Shown: positions 43,635 to 53,750 of the stretch, one piece after another | Numbering within the stretch: the stretch's first letter is position 1 | Layout: every line of letters starts with the position of its first letter | Assembly (NCBI GenBank): GCA_019044685.2 | Contig: JAGTXX020000001.1 | Location: 186,001-250,000, forward strand | Source: Nannochloris sp. 'desiccata' | Lineage: Eukaryota > Chlorophyta > Trebouxiophyceae > Chlorellales > Chlorellaceae | DNA length: 64,000 nucleotides | Direction: 5' to 3' | Position numbers and translations under genes: made by a program | Notes under the pieces: generated by a model | The model's input: the letters and a program-made list of their open reading frames with translations, nothing else | What the model was told of the DNA's origin: nothing | The model's database searches: none

Positions 43635-44039
43635 ATTTGCTGCAGAGGTCCAGGGGGCAATGCAGATCAGTTGTGAGAAGCTGGTCTTTAAAGTTGCCAG
43701 GTAAGTATTCGCTAGTCTGGGCACCTAGCTACAATATATAGGTTATTTCGATTTAATATCCAGTGTCAATTTGCAGGAGAGAAGCGAAAGAACCACGCGG
43801 CAGGCCGGAGAAAATTGTCTTGCTTCGTGCTTTGATTTTTACCAGCAGCAGAGCTAATTCTCTCCGATTTTTGAGTTTTGAAGTGAGCTTTTTCCATGCC
43901 GTCGTTGCACTATTTTCATACCCATAACACAATCCATCAATAAACAGATCGGCGCCGCCTGATCATTCTCCTACCTACGCACGCCGCCGCATTCTCTTTG
44001 AAATTTACTGTTTAAAAGAAGTTATCAGTTCCCAACAGT
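43635..44039. promoter_or_regulatory. divergent spacer, secreted protein and eIF3b
   Basis: 405 bases. TGATCA at 43960-43965 lies 75 bp upstream of the eIF3b ATG. The stretch is otherwise without ORF or repeat. Confidence 0.4.
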
Positions 44040-46370
44040 ATGGCGACAACTGCACGTGCTTTGGAAGAAAAGCTTGCAGAGGGACAGCCCAAGGGCTTTC
44101 CCTTTGAAGATTTTGATGTGATGGACGTGATGTTGCCTGAGAATGACGACATGGGTATTCCTTCCGATGATGAAGAAGAGGAAGAAGAGATTCAAGTTGA
44201 AAGTGGCCTTGGAAACATTGTTGGTGAGTTATAATAACGTTTATTTTTCACAGAAAAACGTTCAACTAAATTCTCAACATCAAAATAAATTCTCACCATC
44301 TTGCTCGTTTCGCTGGCTTTTTTATACTTATGAACGCTCTTCTGGTTAAATATGCTAACACATATTCCCCATACACTTCCCTCCATTACAGTTGTTGACA
44401 ACTTGCCTCAGGTCCCTCAAGAAAAATATGAAAAGCTTACCGCCATTCTTCGCAAAATTGTCAGCGCAAGTGGTCAAGTAAGCGAAGATGGCCTTCACCA
44501 CCCTATGGACGCTGCTTCTGGACTTTCCAAAGGCTTTGCATTCGTAGAATATGAAACTCAAGAACAAGCTCGCGCTGCTCAGAAGGCTTTAGACGGGTAT
44601 CAGCTGGATAAGTCCCACAAGTTTGTTGCCATCCTCTTCGACGATTTCGATCGCTTAAAGACCGTTCCTGAGACTTATGTTGAGCCTGAACCTCGCCCCT
44701 TTGAAGCTCCTGGCGATCTTGGTGACTGGCTTTCTGATCGCCGTGGTCGTGATCAGTTCTGTGTTCGTTACTCGGACGAAGCTGAAATTCTTTGGAACGA
44801 TGCAGCCAAACAGGAACCTGAGCGTGTGTATGAACGTTCTTTCTGGACTGAAGCTCCTTTCCTTGTATGGTCTCCTCGTGGTACCTTTGTTGCTACCTTA
44901 CATAGACAAGGTGCTGCTGTGTGGGGTGGTCCCGACTTCCGTCGCATTCAGCGGTATGCTCATGCTAACGCGCAGCAAGTAGCATTCTCCCCTTGCGAAC
45001 GCTATTTATATACCTTTAGTGAGATTCCTCCTGAACCGCGCTCTCCTCCTGGCTATGTGCTTTCGGTTTTCGAAGTCCGATCAGGCCGGTTGCTTAGAAC
45101 TTTTGAAGGCCCCCAAACAGAGCATGCTGTAGGTGCTGCTGCCCGTTCTGATGGTGGTATGGCATGGCCTTCTTACAAATGGTCTGGTGGCCTTGCTGAA
45201 GATGGTTCTGGTCCTTTTATTGCTTCAATGAAACAAGGTGCGATCTCAGTCTACTCTGCTCCTGATATGGGTCTCTTGGACAAGAAATCTATCAAGGCAG
45301 AGGGCGTCCATGCCTTTGAATGGTCACCTTCAGATGCAGTGCTGTGCGCGTATCAAGAAGAAAAGGGAAATTTACCTGCTCGTGTTGTTTTGGTGCAAAT
45401 CCCTAATAAAGAGGAATTAAGAGCAAAGAATCTCTTCTCTGTCGCTGATGTGCGTATGGCATGGCATCCTCAGGGCGACTATTTGGCTATCCGGGTAGAA
45501 AAGTGGACCAAAACAAGAAAATCCACGACTACAAATTTGGAAATCTTCTCCATGAGACAGCGCAATGTTCCCGTTGATATGCTTGAATTACCCAATAAAA
45601 CTGAGAAAATTCTAGGAGTCGCATGGGAACCTCATGGTCATCGTTTTGCCGTCCTCCACGGTGACCCTGCTCGCCCGTCAGTCTCTTTATACACCATGAA
45701 AGACCCTAAAACTGGCGCAATTGGTGGCACTCACCATTTGCACACCATGCCAAATCGTAATGCTACTTCTTTACATTGGTCCCCTGCTGGCCGTTTCTTG
45801 CTTCTTGCTGGAACCAAGGCTGGACATAACGGGAAGCTTGAGTGGTGGGATGTCGACGAGCTTGCTGTCATCGGTGCTGGTGAGCATTTCATGGCAACTG
45901 AAGTCGCATGGGATCCCACAGGTCGCTATGTCGCTACTGCTGTCACTGCAGTCAATCAGATGGAGAATGGGTACATGATATGGTCATTCAGTGGACAATT
46001 AGTGAGCAAGAAAAGCCACGACCGGTTTTTCCAATTTGCGTGGCGCCCTCGCCCTCCGGGCTTGCTGCCCGAAGACAAACAGAAAGAGCTTGCCAAAAAT
46101 CTTAAGCAATATAGCAAGAGATACGAAGAAGAAGATGAGAAATTACTTGCTGCTGCTGATTCTGAATTCTTGGCTGAGCGGGAGAGGATGGTGAATGCTT
46201 GGAGAGAATGGAGGGCTGCTAAAGACGCCTGGGTGGCTGAACAGCAAAAGGGTACAGCTGCCTTGTTTGGATCCAAATGGAAGGATCCTGAGAGTGAATA
46301 TAGAGTGGAAAAAGTGGAGGTTACTGCCGTAGTAGATATCAAAGAAGAACCTGCTAAAGGGCTTAATTAA
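44040..46370 (+). CDS. EIF3B: translation initiation factor eIF3 subunit B (PRT1)
   Basis: Exons 44040-44223 and 44392-46370 (168-bp intron, phase 1) give 720 aa. After an acidic N-terminus come an RRM at about 63-150 (VVDNLPQVPQEKYEKL, SGLSKGFAFVEYETQ) and a long WD40-like propeller with blocks such as RGTFVATLHRQGAAVWGG, LHWSPAGRFLLLAG and VAWDPTGRYVATAV. The C-terminal helical segment (RYEEEDEKLLAAADSEFLAERERMV) binds other eIF3 subunits. Length and order match plant and animal eIF3b. It is a core subunit of eIF3 in the 43S pre-initiation complex. Confidence 0.96.
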
Positions 46371-46539
46371 ACGGAAGTAAAGTGAAGTCATGGCGGTTTT
46401 CGATTAACGATTTTATTTTTAATAAAGTTTCTTTTGTTGTTGTTGATCATCCGTGTAAGAACACATCAGTCACATTTACAGCCATATTACATACTCATGA
46501 GAACTATTTAAAAAAATCTAAATTAAAGACTACATTCTT

Positions 46540-47644
46540 CTAAAACGCGATTGTGTCCAACATGCAACCCATAGATTGAGTAATATTCGATGCCAATAAT
46601 TTTGTAATTCCGTCCTCCATTCTCTTTTTAGCATCCATTTTACCTGCGCTAGCCACAACACGCTTATCAAATGCCACTTCCCCTTCTTCAACAACTGCTT
46701 TATCATATTTAGCAGAAGTGTCTTTCAATTCTTTTAATGCCGTGGCATTGTTGGCGGCGTGATCACAGAAATTACGAAGGGTCAAGCCAGAAGTCCAGGT
46801 ATGTTTTTGGAGATTTAGAAGCATAGATTCTTCAATTTCAGTTTTACGGTAATTGATCGCCATGGAATAGTAGTGGCGGTTCAAACCGTGAATGAGAGCT
46901 TGGATGGAAGGCTTGTTTAAATGACCCACATTGGATGTGGTTTGACGGGGCTCTTGCCCCATCATCATTGTTTGCGGGCTAATGCATCTGAAGGCGTCTA
47001 TAACGACTTTACCGCGTACGGATTGGATGGGATCGACAACGACAGCGACTGCACGTGCGTTCAGGGCTTCGAAAGATTGTTGGGTGTTGACATCGACGCC
47101 TGAGAGCCAGCAACCGAAGCCTGGATGGGAGTGATACCAGCCTACAACCATTTCTGGCCTGCAGATAGATAGCGAAGTACAATAAATGTGGGTTGCAAGG
47201 GATTAGAGATTTAAGTTTGCAGAGGCAGGAAAGAGAAGGTCACAATCATTAGTAGTGATCATCAAGAGGAGAGTGATCTAGAGCTGAAAAACTTGAAAGC
47301 CCTCTCTCTCCATATATACTAGTTTCTTACCTTCCTACTTGCTTGAGCATGTCAAGCATTTTTGTTTGAAAGACAGGGTCTACAGCCTCCACACTAACAC
47401 CTGTTCCAGATTGAGGCATTGCAAAAACGTCAACCACCTTGACAGTGTACTCATCAACAAACTCGCCAAGCATGAGGCCCATGACTTCCAAAGGGACACC
47501 AGCACGACCATGCTTGAGCATCTTGAGCAGAGCCAGAGAGCTGATGTAAATTTGTTCGCTAGTATCTTGTTGAGGAGCGTCCTGGCCAGGAGCGCCACCT
47601 CCGCCCATACCTCCTTGGCCTAGTAACCGCTGTAAACGATCCAT
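46540..47644 (-). CDS. RPN11: 26S proteasome lid deubiquitinase RPN11/PSMD14
   Basis: Exons 47644-47331 and 47158-46540 (172-bp intron, phase 2) give 310 aa, the same length as human PSMD14. The JAMM zinc motif [14 protein letters not shown] follows the splice site, and the upstream glutamate lies in [11 protein letters not shown]-terminal [14 protein letters not shown] and C-terminal ...MLDTIAF are typical. It removes ubiquitin chains en bloc as substrates enter the proteasome. Its 3' end faces that of eIF3b across 169 bp. Confidence 0.97.
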
Positions 47645-48085
47645 TTAAGATAATATATCCGATAGAATGATAACAGCTTCTGGGTAAGGTTTGATCAATA
47701 TGCTTCTAGGTTTGGGTTGTTAAAGCTTAATGAGTGATCACCGAGCTTATGCAGTGGTTTCCCAGCTATTCTCGTTGTTAGAAATGGCGCTCTAATTATC
47801 TATTTATGCATGAAGCTTCCAGGCTGTGGCACCTTAACCTCCTTGAGCTCCCTGTTCTCACTTTCCTTTCACAGCGGTCAAGCGAGTGGACCCAGCATTT
47901 AGAAATGCCTCTCTATCCCTACTTTTCTGGTTATGTTTACTATCAGTGCGCCTCTTTGACCTTTATTGCCGAAGTCCGGATACGAAAAGAGAGCTTACGA
48001 AGCCGGTATTCCTGCTTTTTTCTTCAAGCACCTCTTCAGATCACTCATTTCTGATCTTAAACAAACGGGGAAGACTTCAGCCCCA
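47645..48085. promoter_or_regulatory. divergent spacer, RPN11 and WD40 gene
   Basis: 441 bases. Two TGATCA copies, at 47692-47697 and 47735-47740, lie 48 and 91 bp upstream of the RPN11 ATG. An open frame runs into the WD40 gene from about 47966, so its start could be further upstream than the ATG chosen. Confidence 0.45.
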
Positions 48086-49646
48086 ATGACCCAAGGCGCC
48101 TCACCTACAATAGTTGCAGAGGTAACAATCGATAATATGAATAAGAAAACTACTCAAAGCGTATCTACATTCCTCCTTTAAAATTTCCGGACTATCCCCG
48201 CCAAAACCGTCACCGCCACTGTCACTGCTGCTCCCCTCTCACTATTTCCCGCAGGACCTTTGGCAGAAAGAATGGCGTCGTGAGCAACACACTGAACCCA
48301 TCACAAAACTACTTCAACTTCAAACATCCTTCAATGGATCAAATAAACTCTTCTCTATATCTAAAGATGCCTCTATTAAAGTCTATAGAGGCCAGGATTT
48401 CCACCTGCTTCAAACACTAAATTACAAGCCTACCTCCTCTACAATCCCTGTTTGGCCTTCTGACGCAGAGATTATTACTCTAAATGGTCACAAAAAATTA
48501 GTAGTCTCTTCATATGACCGTTCTCTTGCTTTTTACAACGTTCTTTTAGCTGAATTTGACCCAGAACGACCCGATGAGCAGAGCTGCCTCGGTCTCGGAG
48601 GCGTGTTGAACATACCAGCGCCAGGCCATGCAGCAACCGCTTTAGGGTCTCTACTCCTGAACATTGGTTCATACAGTTCAAATAAAGATTTTCAAGACCA
48701 GAAGTTGGTCTTTGGAGATGAAACGGGTAAAGTAACTTTACTAAAAAGGACCACACCCACGATGGGTCTCTCTGCAAAACTCGAAATGAAAGACGATACT
48801 GAGCAGTTGCACAGCCACCATACTGCGTCTATATCCCAGTTGCTGCATATACCTCATGTAGGCCTACTTTCTTCTTCTCTTGACGGCACTATTGGTATAT
48901 TTGACCCAGAAAAGGGTCGTATTGCAGCAACTACTGGCCACTTACATAGTGGCAGTGCAGTTCGGTGCATGGCGTATCATCAGCCATTAACACTCGCTGT
49001 GAGTGGAGGAGCTGGGAGAAGTGCGTTATTATGGCATCCTCGTGGAGATCCGGGGAAAGCTGTAGGGGAGCTACCGGGCCAGGTCTCTGGCGTGCTTTCT
49101 ATTTGCACTGGCGCAGGTGGGGGCAGTACTGAGCATGCAGTTGTTACATTGAGTGGTACCGGCGCGGTTACTATATTTGACCTCCGTACATTACGACCCT
49201 TGCAAAAATTAGAGAGTACGGGAGATTATCCTAGTCATGAAGATGCGCGACCGACAGCACTGACATTCGATCAGGGGAGGCAGAGAGTGGTGACAGCCAC
49301 AAAAAGGCCCTGTGCGTGGTCATTTTCTTCTGGGGGAGGAGATATCACAGGTGCTCGTATAGGCGGTTCTCAGTCCCTGTCATCACCAGCAACAGTAGCT
49401 GCAAAAAATAAATCAACTGGGACAGCCACAGGAACAATTATGGGGGTGGGGGTTGGGGGAGCGTCGGCACCAGAGAAGGAAAATGGAAAAGGCGAATCAG
49501 CTTCTTTGCTACTTGACAATGATGATGCTGATGTAGGGAGAGACAAGGAAGACGAGGTGTCTACTTGGAGGCAAGCACATAGCCGTCTCCGCCTTGCAAC
49601 TATTCCAGAAACCGCTGCTGCCTGGCAGGTTGCCAAGAAGGGATGA
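48086..49646 (+). CDS. WD40-repeat protein of unknown role
   Basis: Exons 48086-48121 (MTQGASPTIVAE) and 48255-49646 (133-bp intron, phase 0) give 475 aa. Propeller blades are visible: NKLFSISKDASIKVYRG, HIPHVGLLSSSLDGTIGIFD, YHQPLTLAVSGGAGRSALLW and VVTLSGTGAVTIFDLRTL. The C-terminal 110 residues are Gly/Ser-rich and acidic and probably disordered. I cannot name the family. A scaffold function is only the general expectation for WD40 proteins. Confidence 0.75.
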
Positions 49647-50016
49647 GGCCTCCAACCGCTCTCTTCTTTTAATACTAATTGGTTGTTTATTTAGATGTTT
49701 CTTACACAAGATGAATGATGATGAAATAGTATTATCTCTGTCTAGTGAATGGTAGTAAAATAAAAACAACAAAAATTGATCTTGCACTCGCACACACAAA
49801 AGGAAAAAAGGGAGAAAGAAAGAAAGAAAAACGACGATAAACTCTAAAAAAAGAAAACAGCGTCTACTTTTTGATAGAGCATCTTCAAAGACAAAGGAGA
49901 AGAAAAATAAGAAAGAAATGAAAATTCATAAGATTAGGTTCAATGAAGGATATGATACCAAGTGATGCTGTCACTTAAACAAAAAGAAAGAAAGAAAAAA
50001 AGAATATCTGACATAT
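49647..50016. other. convergent 3' spacer, purine-rich
   Basis: 370 bases between the WD40 and thioredoxin stop codons. It contains GAAA-rich runs at about 49800-49830 and 49980-50002. No gene is seen. Confidence 0.5.
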
Positions 50017-50672
50017 TTAAGCAGGCACTTGAAGACCGACATTCTTCTCTAAATATTTAATTAAATCTTTTTTGGTGATGGCACCTTCCTTGAAGCTTCC
50101 TTCCACCTGTACACCATTCTTAAACACAATCAAGCAAGGTAATCCATACACCTTGTACTTTTCCATGAGTTCCTTATTGCCATCAGTGCAATCAACTTTA
50201 ACGACCTTTAAACTGCCAGGGAAAGTTTGCTCTGCCCACACCATTGAAGGAGCTACGAGCTTGCAAGGACCGCACCATGTGGCCCAGAAATCCACTAATA
50301 CAGGAAGATCAGCCTGTGGAATAAAAATGGAGAGAGGGGAGAGTAATTACTCTTGTTACTACTAACACAAAAGATGTCAGTTGAGGATAAAGAGAGAAAG
50401 ACCGAGCCTTGCTAGAATCTTCAGATTCCATTGAAAAATAACAGAAACGAATCGCTTGCCTTTAAGACTTCTGCTTCAAAGGAGGTCTCATCGACTTCCA
50501 TAACAGCAGCAACTTTGACGGAGCTCCGACGGGCAGCAGCGATGAAAGAGCGAGGTGTTACAGCAGCACGGAAAGCAGGTGTAAGCCTGTTCCCAGCAGT
50601 AACACGCATAGATGAACTAATTGAACTCGACAGGCGGGCAGTGGGGGCCATGGAAGCGCCACGACAAACCAT
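50017..50672 (-). CDS. chloroplast-type thioredoxin
   Basis: Exons 50672-50460 and 50313-50017 give 169 aa. The junction is at AAG|GCAAGC, a GC-AG intron of 146 bp, the only one seen; no GT donor keeps the frame. Residues 1-55 are rich in Ser, Arg, Ala and lack acids, as expected of a plastid transit peptide. The Trx fold carries the WCGPC active site (about residues 81-85). The cis-proline is in [11 protein letters not shown], with Cys where most thioredoxins have Thr. It reduces plastid target disulfides. The m, x or y class cannot be fixed by eye. A divergent 311-bp spacer links it to the DUF3007 gene, another plastid protein. Confidence 0.88.
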
Positions 50673-50983
50673 TGTCTATAGAAGGATGATCAAATTAAGG
50701 TAGCTGAAGACTGTGGAAGCGTGATCAGTGGATCCTGAGGTACCGTGTATATTTATTTATTTAAGACTGTGGTGAGGTTTGTGAGAAAAAGAAGCTTTGT
50801 TCTCAGCGAGACCTCAAAAAGCGGTGATAGAAAAGTGATCATGGGGTGTATTTTAACGCGGTGATCTGGGCTTTTTGGCTAAAACAATTGAATAACTTAC
50901 AAACTATTTTGACTGTATAAGACATTAGTTGGCTTGGATTCCCCTTCTGAGGTTGTTCAGTCGAAACTTGGCCCACCACAGAA
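50673..50983. promoter_or_regulatory. divergent promoter of two plastid-protein genes
   Basis: 311 bases with three TGATCA sites (50687-50692, 50722-50727, 50836-50841) and a related GTGATCT near 50861. This is the densest cluster of the motif in the window, and it serves the thioredoxin and DUF3007 genes. Confidence 0.5.
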
Positions 50984-51700
50984 ATGCAGTCAGCCCAGAC
51001 TACAGTTGGCGCATTGCCTTGCGCACCAACAGTATGCCGTAGCAGTGGTCGCTTCAGCCAGCAAAAGACAGTAGCAGGATTGACAGGTATGTAATCTAAA
51101 CCAAACTTTCATTGTGCTCTCGTCACACATTGTTCCGACGGCAATGGCCTCTTCTCTTCTCCTTTTTGTTCTCCTCATTATCTCCGCCGCATTTTCATTT
51201 CCATCACAGGACATATCTCTACAAGGCCTATTTTCCACGGCAAAACCCCTTCCCTTTCTTCCCCCCTCTCCCCTAATACAATCACACCAAGACTATTACC
51301 AACACCACCTTCCGCCAAACCCGAACAAAAGCCTTCAGTTAAAAGTACAGAATTCGGCTATTCACGTAAAGATGTCGTCCTTATCGGTGGCGGATTGATT
51401 GGATTTGGATATATTCTGTATTATGGACTTCAATACGGTGCTGGTATGGATGCTGGTATGGCTGGAAATTGGGTTCAACTGATTATTTTTATTGGAATTT
51501 GTTTCGGATGGGTTGGATCCTATTTATACCGAGTAGCTAATAAACAGATGACGTACGTAAAACAATTAGAAGAGTATGAAGAGGCAGTGATGAAGAAGAG
51601 GTTGGAAGAGATGCCTGAAGCGGAGGTGGAACGAGTGATTGAGGAAATTCAAAAGGAAAAAGACGAGAGAATGGAAGCGAGGAAAAATAGAGGTGTTTAG
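50984..51700 (+). CDS. DUF3007 thylakoid-type membrane protein
   Basis: Exons 50984-51086 and 51210-51700 (123-bp intron, phase 1) give 197 aa. Residues 1-80 are Ser/Thr/Pro-rich with basic residues and no acid until late, a plastid transit peptide. The mature part has two transmembrane helices (DVVLIGGGLIGFGYILYYGL and WVQLIIFIGICFGWVGSYLY) and then the hallmark RVANKQMTYVKQLEEYEEAVMKKRLEEM of the DUF3007 family, shared by cyanobacteria and plastids. The tail is a charged helix. The molecular role of the family is not known to me; a thylakoid location is inferred. Confidence 0.83.
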
Positions 51701-51931
51701 AGAGGGAAAAGTTGATAAATTACTTGTTTTTTTCTGTTTCTCGCAGCTCTTATTCTTGCAAATTAGTACATTTGTAATCAAAGATCTGAGGAAATTACAC
51801 AAGGAAAGCAGAGCATGAGTACAATATACAAATTTTAGTTGTAAGAAAAAATCCCGTCTTTTTCTCACTGAAAAAGCAAATTATTAAGTAATAAAGAGAC
51901 GCTACTAAATTTTGGCTATTACTATTTTAAT

Positions 51932-52716
51932 CTACTCTTCATTCTTTTCACCATTCTCACCAACCAAAGTATCTAAGTCCAGCTCAGCTTCTAGTACAGC
52001 TGCATCTGACTCCATCCCAGCAATTGAATTTTCTACAGGGCCGTGATCAGTTTGCGATCTAGCTGCGTACATTACTCTGCCCAAAACATTGTTCAACGGA
52101 AGAGGACCGAAAGTACGGCTATCTATGACATCAGGGAATGTGAGCTCTTCGTTATCAGCCAATACCCAGCAATAACCCTGTAAATAAAAAGAACAAAAAG
52201 TTAAACGAGACGATCAATATTTTCGGTTAAATTTTCACTTAAATTCCAAGCTACATTTATTGATTGATTATTCAAACTAAAGATGCTCACCTTTGGGATA
52301 ACCATTGTACCACCGTCTTCATCAGGCTCGTCACTAACCAACTCCTCGCCTTCCAAAGCAGCTACCCTCCGCACCATGATCTGCTCCATGGAAGACCCGG
52401 GGGACACCAATGGGGAAGTAAAAGCAATGACGTCACCATCAAATACACTACGCTGAGCTACAGGACGAGGAATAAGCCTCATTAAAAACTTCTCAGCAGC
52501 ATCTGGTTGGGTTAGAGCGTCGGCGTTCAAGGTAGGAGCCATCGAAATTCCTGTGACAACGCCAACGCCTGTGAGTTGTCGTCGGAAAGCCTCCATACCC
52601 TTGGCGAGAGCTTCAGTCAGGCCAGTCGTTGCTGAGTTTTGCATCTGGATGGCGACTTCTTCGGCACTTGCAGCGAGCTTTGCTGCTAGATAACGCAAGG
52701 AAACTCGGTGGGCCAT
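51932..52716 (-). CDS. IMP1-like S26 peptidase homologue, catalytic Lys replaced
   Basis: Exons 52716-52291 and 52177-51932 (113-bp intron, phase 0) give 223 aa. The S26 serine box is present (GISMAPTL, about residues 57-64). The second box reads IMVRRVAALEGEE, with Arg where active signal peptidases have the Lys of a KRV motif. The third box is DNEELTFPDVIDSRTFGPLP, followed by a DHGPVENS block. This combination, with RR in place of KR, is what I recall for a plant IMP1-like group distinct from true IMP1/IMP2. It is probably mitochondrial or plastid inner membrane. Whether it still cleaves peptides is doubtful without the lysine. Confidence 0.8.
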
Positions 52717-52993
52717 ATTGGGGGAAAATTAGAATTTATAATCACAGACAGAAACACAGTATACAAAGAGCGGCTTTGATATTCGCTAGATTTTCGTTGC
52801 CCGATATGCAAAGTGTGTTTAATGCCTGCAGAGTGAGCATTGGGTGCGGCAGTATAAGGCTTTTCCTGCTTTCTCTGCAGCGAGAGGCTGACAAAATTAT
52901 TCAAACACCTGATGAGAAGCTTGAGTTCTACCAGTTCAATTTTCATCAAAAACTCTGTATTGATACCTTGGTGAGTCAGATCACGGCGGCGCC

Positions 52994-53625
52994 ATGGGTT
53001 TCCTTCGCAGCATTTTCGACTTTATTGTCATCTTATTTTTTGTCTCTCACATTCCAATCACAGCACTGGTTGACTCCCAGGGCGTCTTCCCTAGAGATGG
53101 CTACCCTCAATTTGCTCGTGATATGCTTGATAACTTCATCAGAGACTTTAAAGACCCATTGGTAAGCCAAATTATAAAACTTCAAATTTCAAATTCCCCT
53201 CCACCGCCGCCGCCATGGCTTTTTAGCTAAAAACTGATCTTAACTCCATTAATTTTCCTTCTCTTTATTTCTCACAGATGACTGCCCCATTAGCTCCTTG
53301 GTTTAAAGCTCTTGTCTGGTCAGAAGTCCTCGTCCAATTCCCTTTCTTCTTTGTTGGTGCCTACGCATTCATCACTCGCAAGAACTGGATTAGAATCCCC
53401 GCCATAATCTATGGCAGTTTTGTCACCGCCACAATGATTCCAATTATGGGCGCTTTAGCTGCACACGATGCGCCTGGGTATAATAAAGTGGCTGTTATTG
53501 GGTTTTATATGCCATATTTGGTTATCCCTGCCCTGTTGGTTGTTGTCATGGCTGCAAATGTAAAACCCTTTGCAACAGGGAAGACCAACAAGACTGCGGG
53601 AAGGCGTAAAGCAAAAAGAGGTTGA
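52994..53625 (+). CDS. TMEM97/sigma-2 receptor-like EXPERA protein
   Basis: Exons 52994-53161 and 53278-53625 (116-bp intron, phase 0) give 171 aa. Four hydrophobic helices are visible: FDFIVILFFVSHIPITAL, LVWSEVLVQFPFFFVGAYAF, IIYGSFVTATMIPIMGAL and VIGFYMPYLVIPALLVVVMA. The first with its following LVDSQGVFP is typical of TMEM97. EXPERA proteins are sterol-related ER membrane proteins. The C-terminus is basic (KTNKTAGRRKAKRG), as expected of an ER retrieval tail. Confidence 0.85.
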
Positions 53626-53700
53626 AGAAAAACAAAAACCAATATTTTTTAAACTAATTGAATTGATTTTTAAATCGGAATGCATTGTATATATATAAAA

Positions 53701-53719
53701 CACACACACACACACACAA
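53701..53719. repeat. (CA)n microsatellite
   Basis: A short uninterrupted CA run lies in the spacer between the TMEM97-like and acyl-CoA synthetase stop codons. Confidence 0.9.
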
Positions 53720-53750
53720 CAAAACTGTGTAAATACACGTTCTCTGTCAT

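Noticed and set aside
47886..48181. Short forward frames upstream of the WD40 gene
   Set aside because: They mostly read through the first intron; only the short ATG exon 48086-48121 joins in frame.
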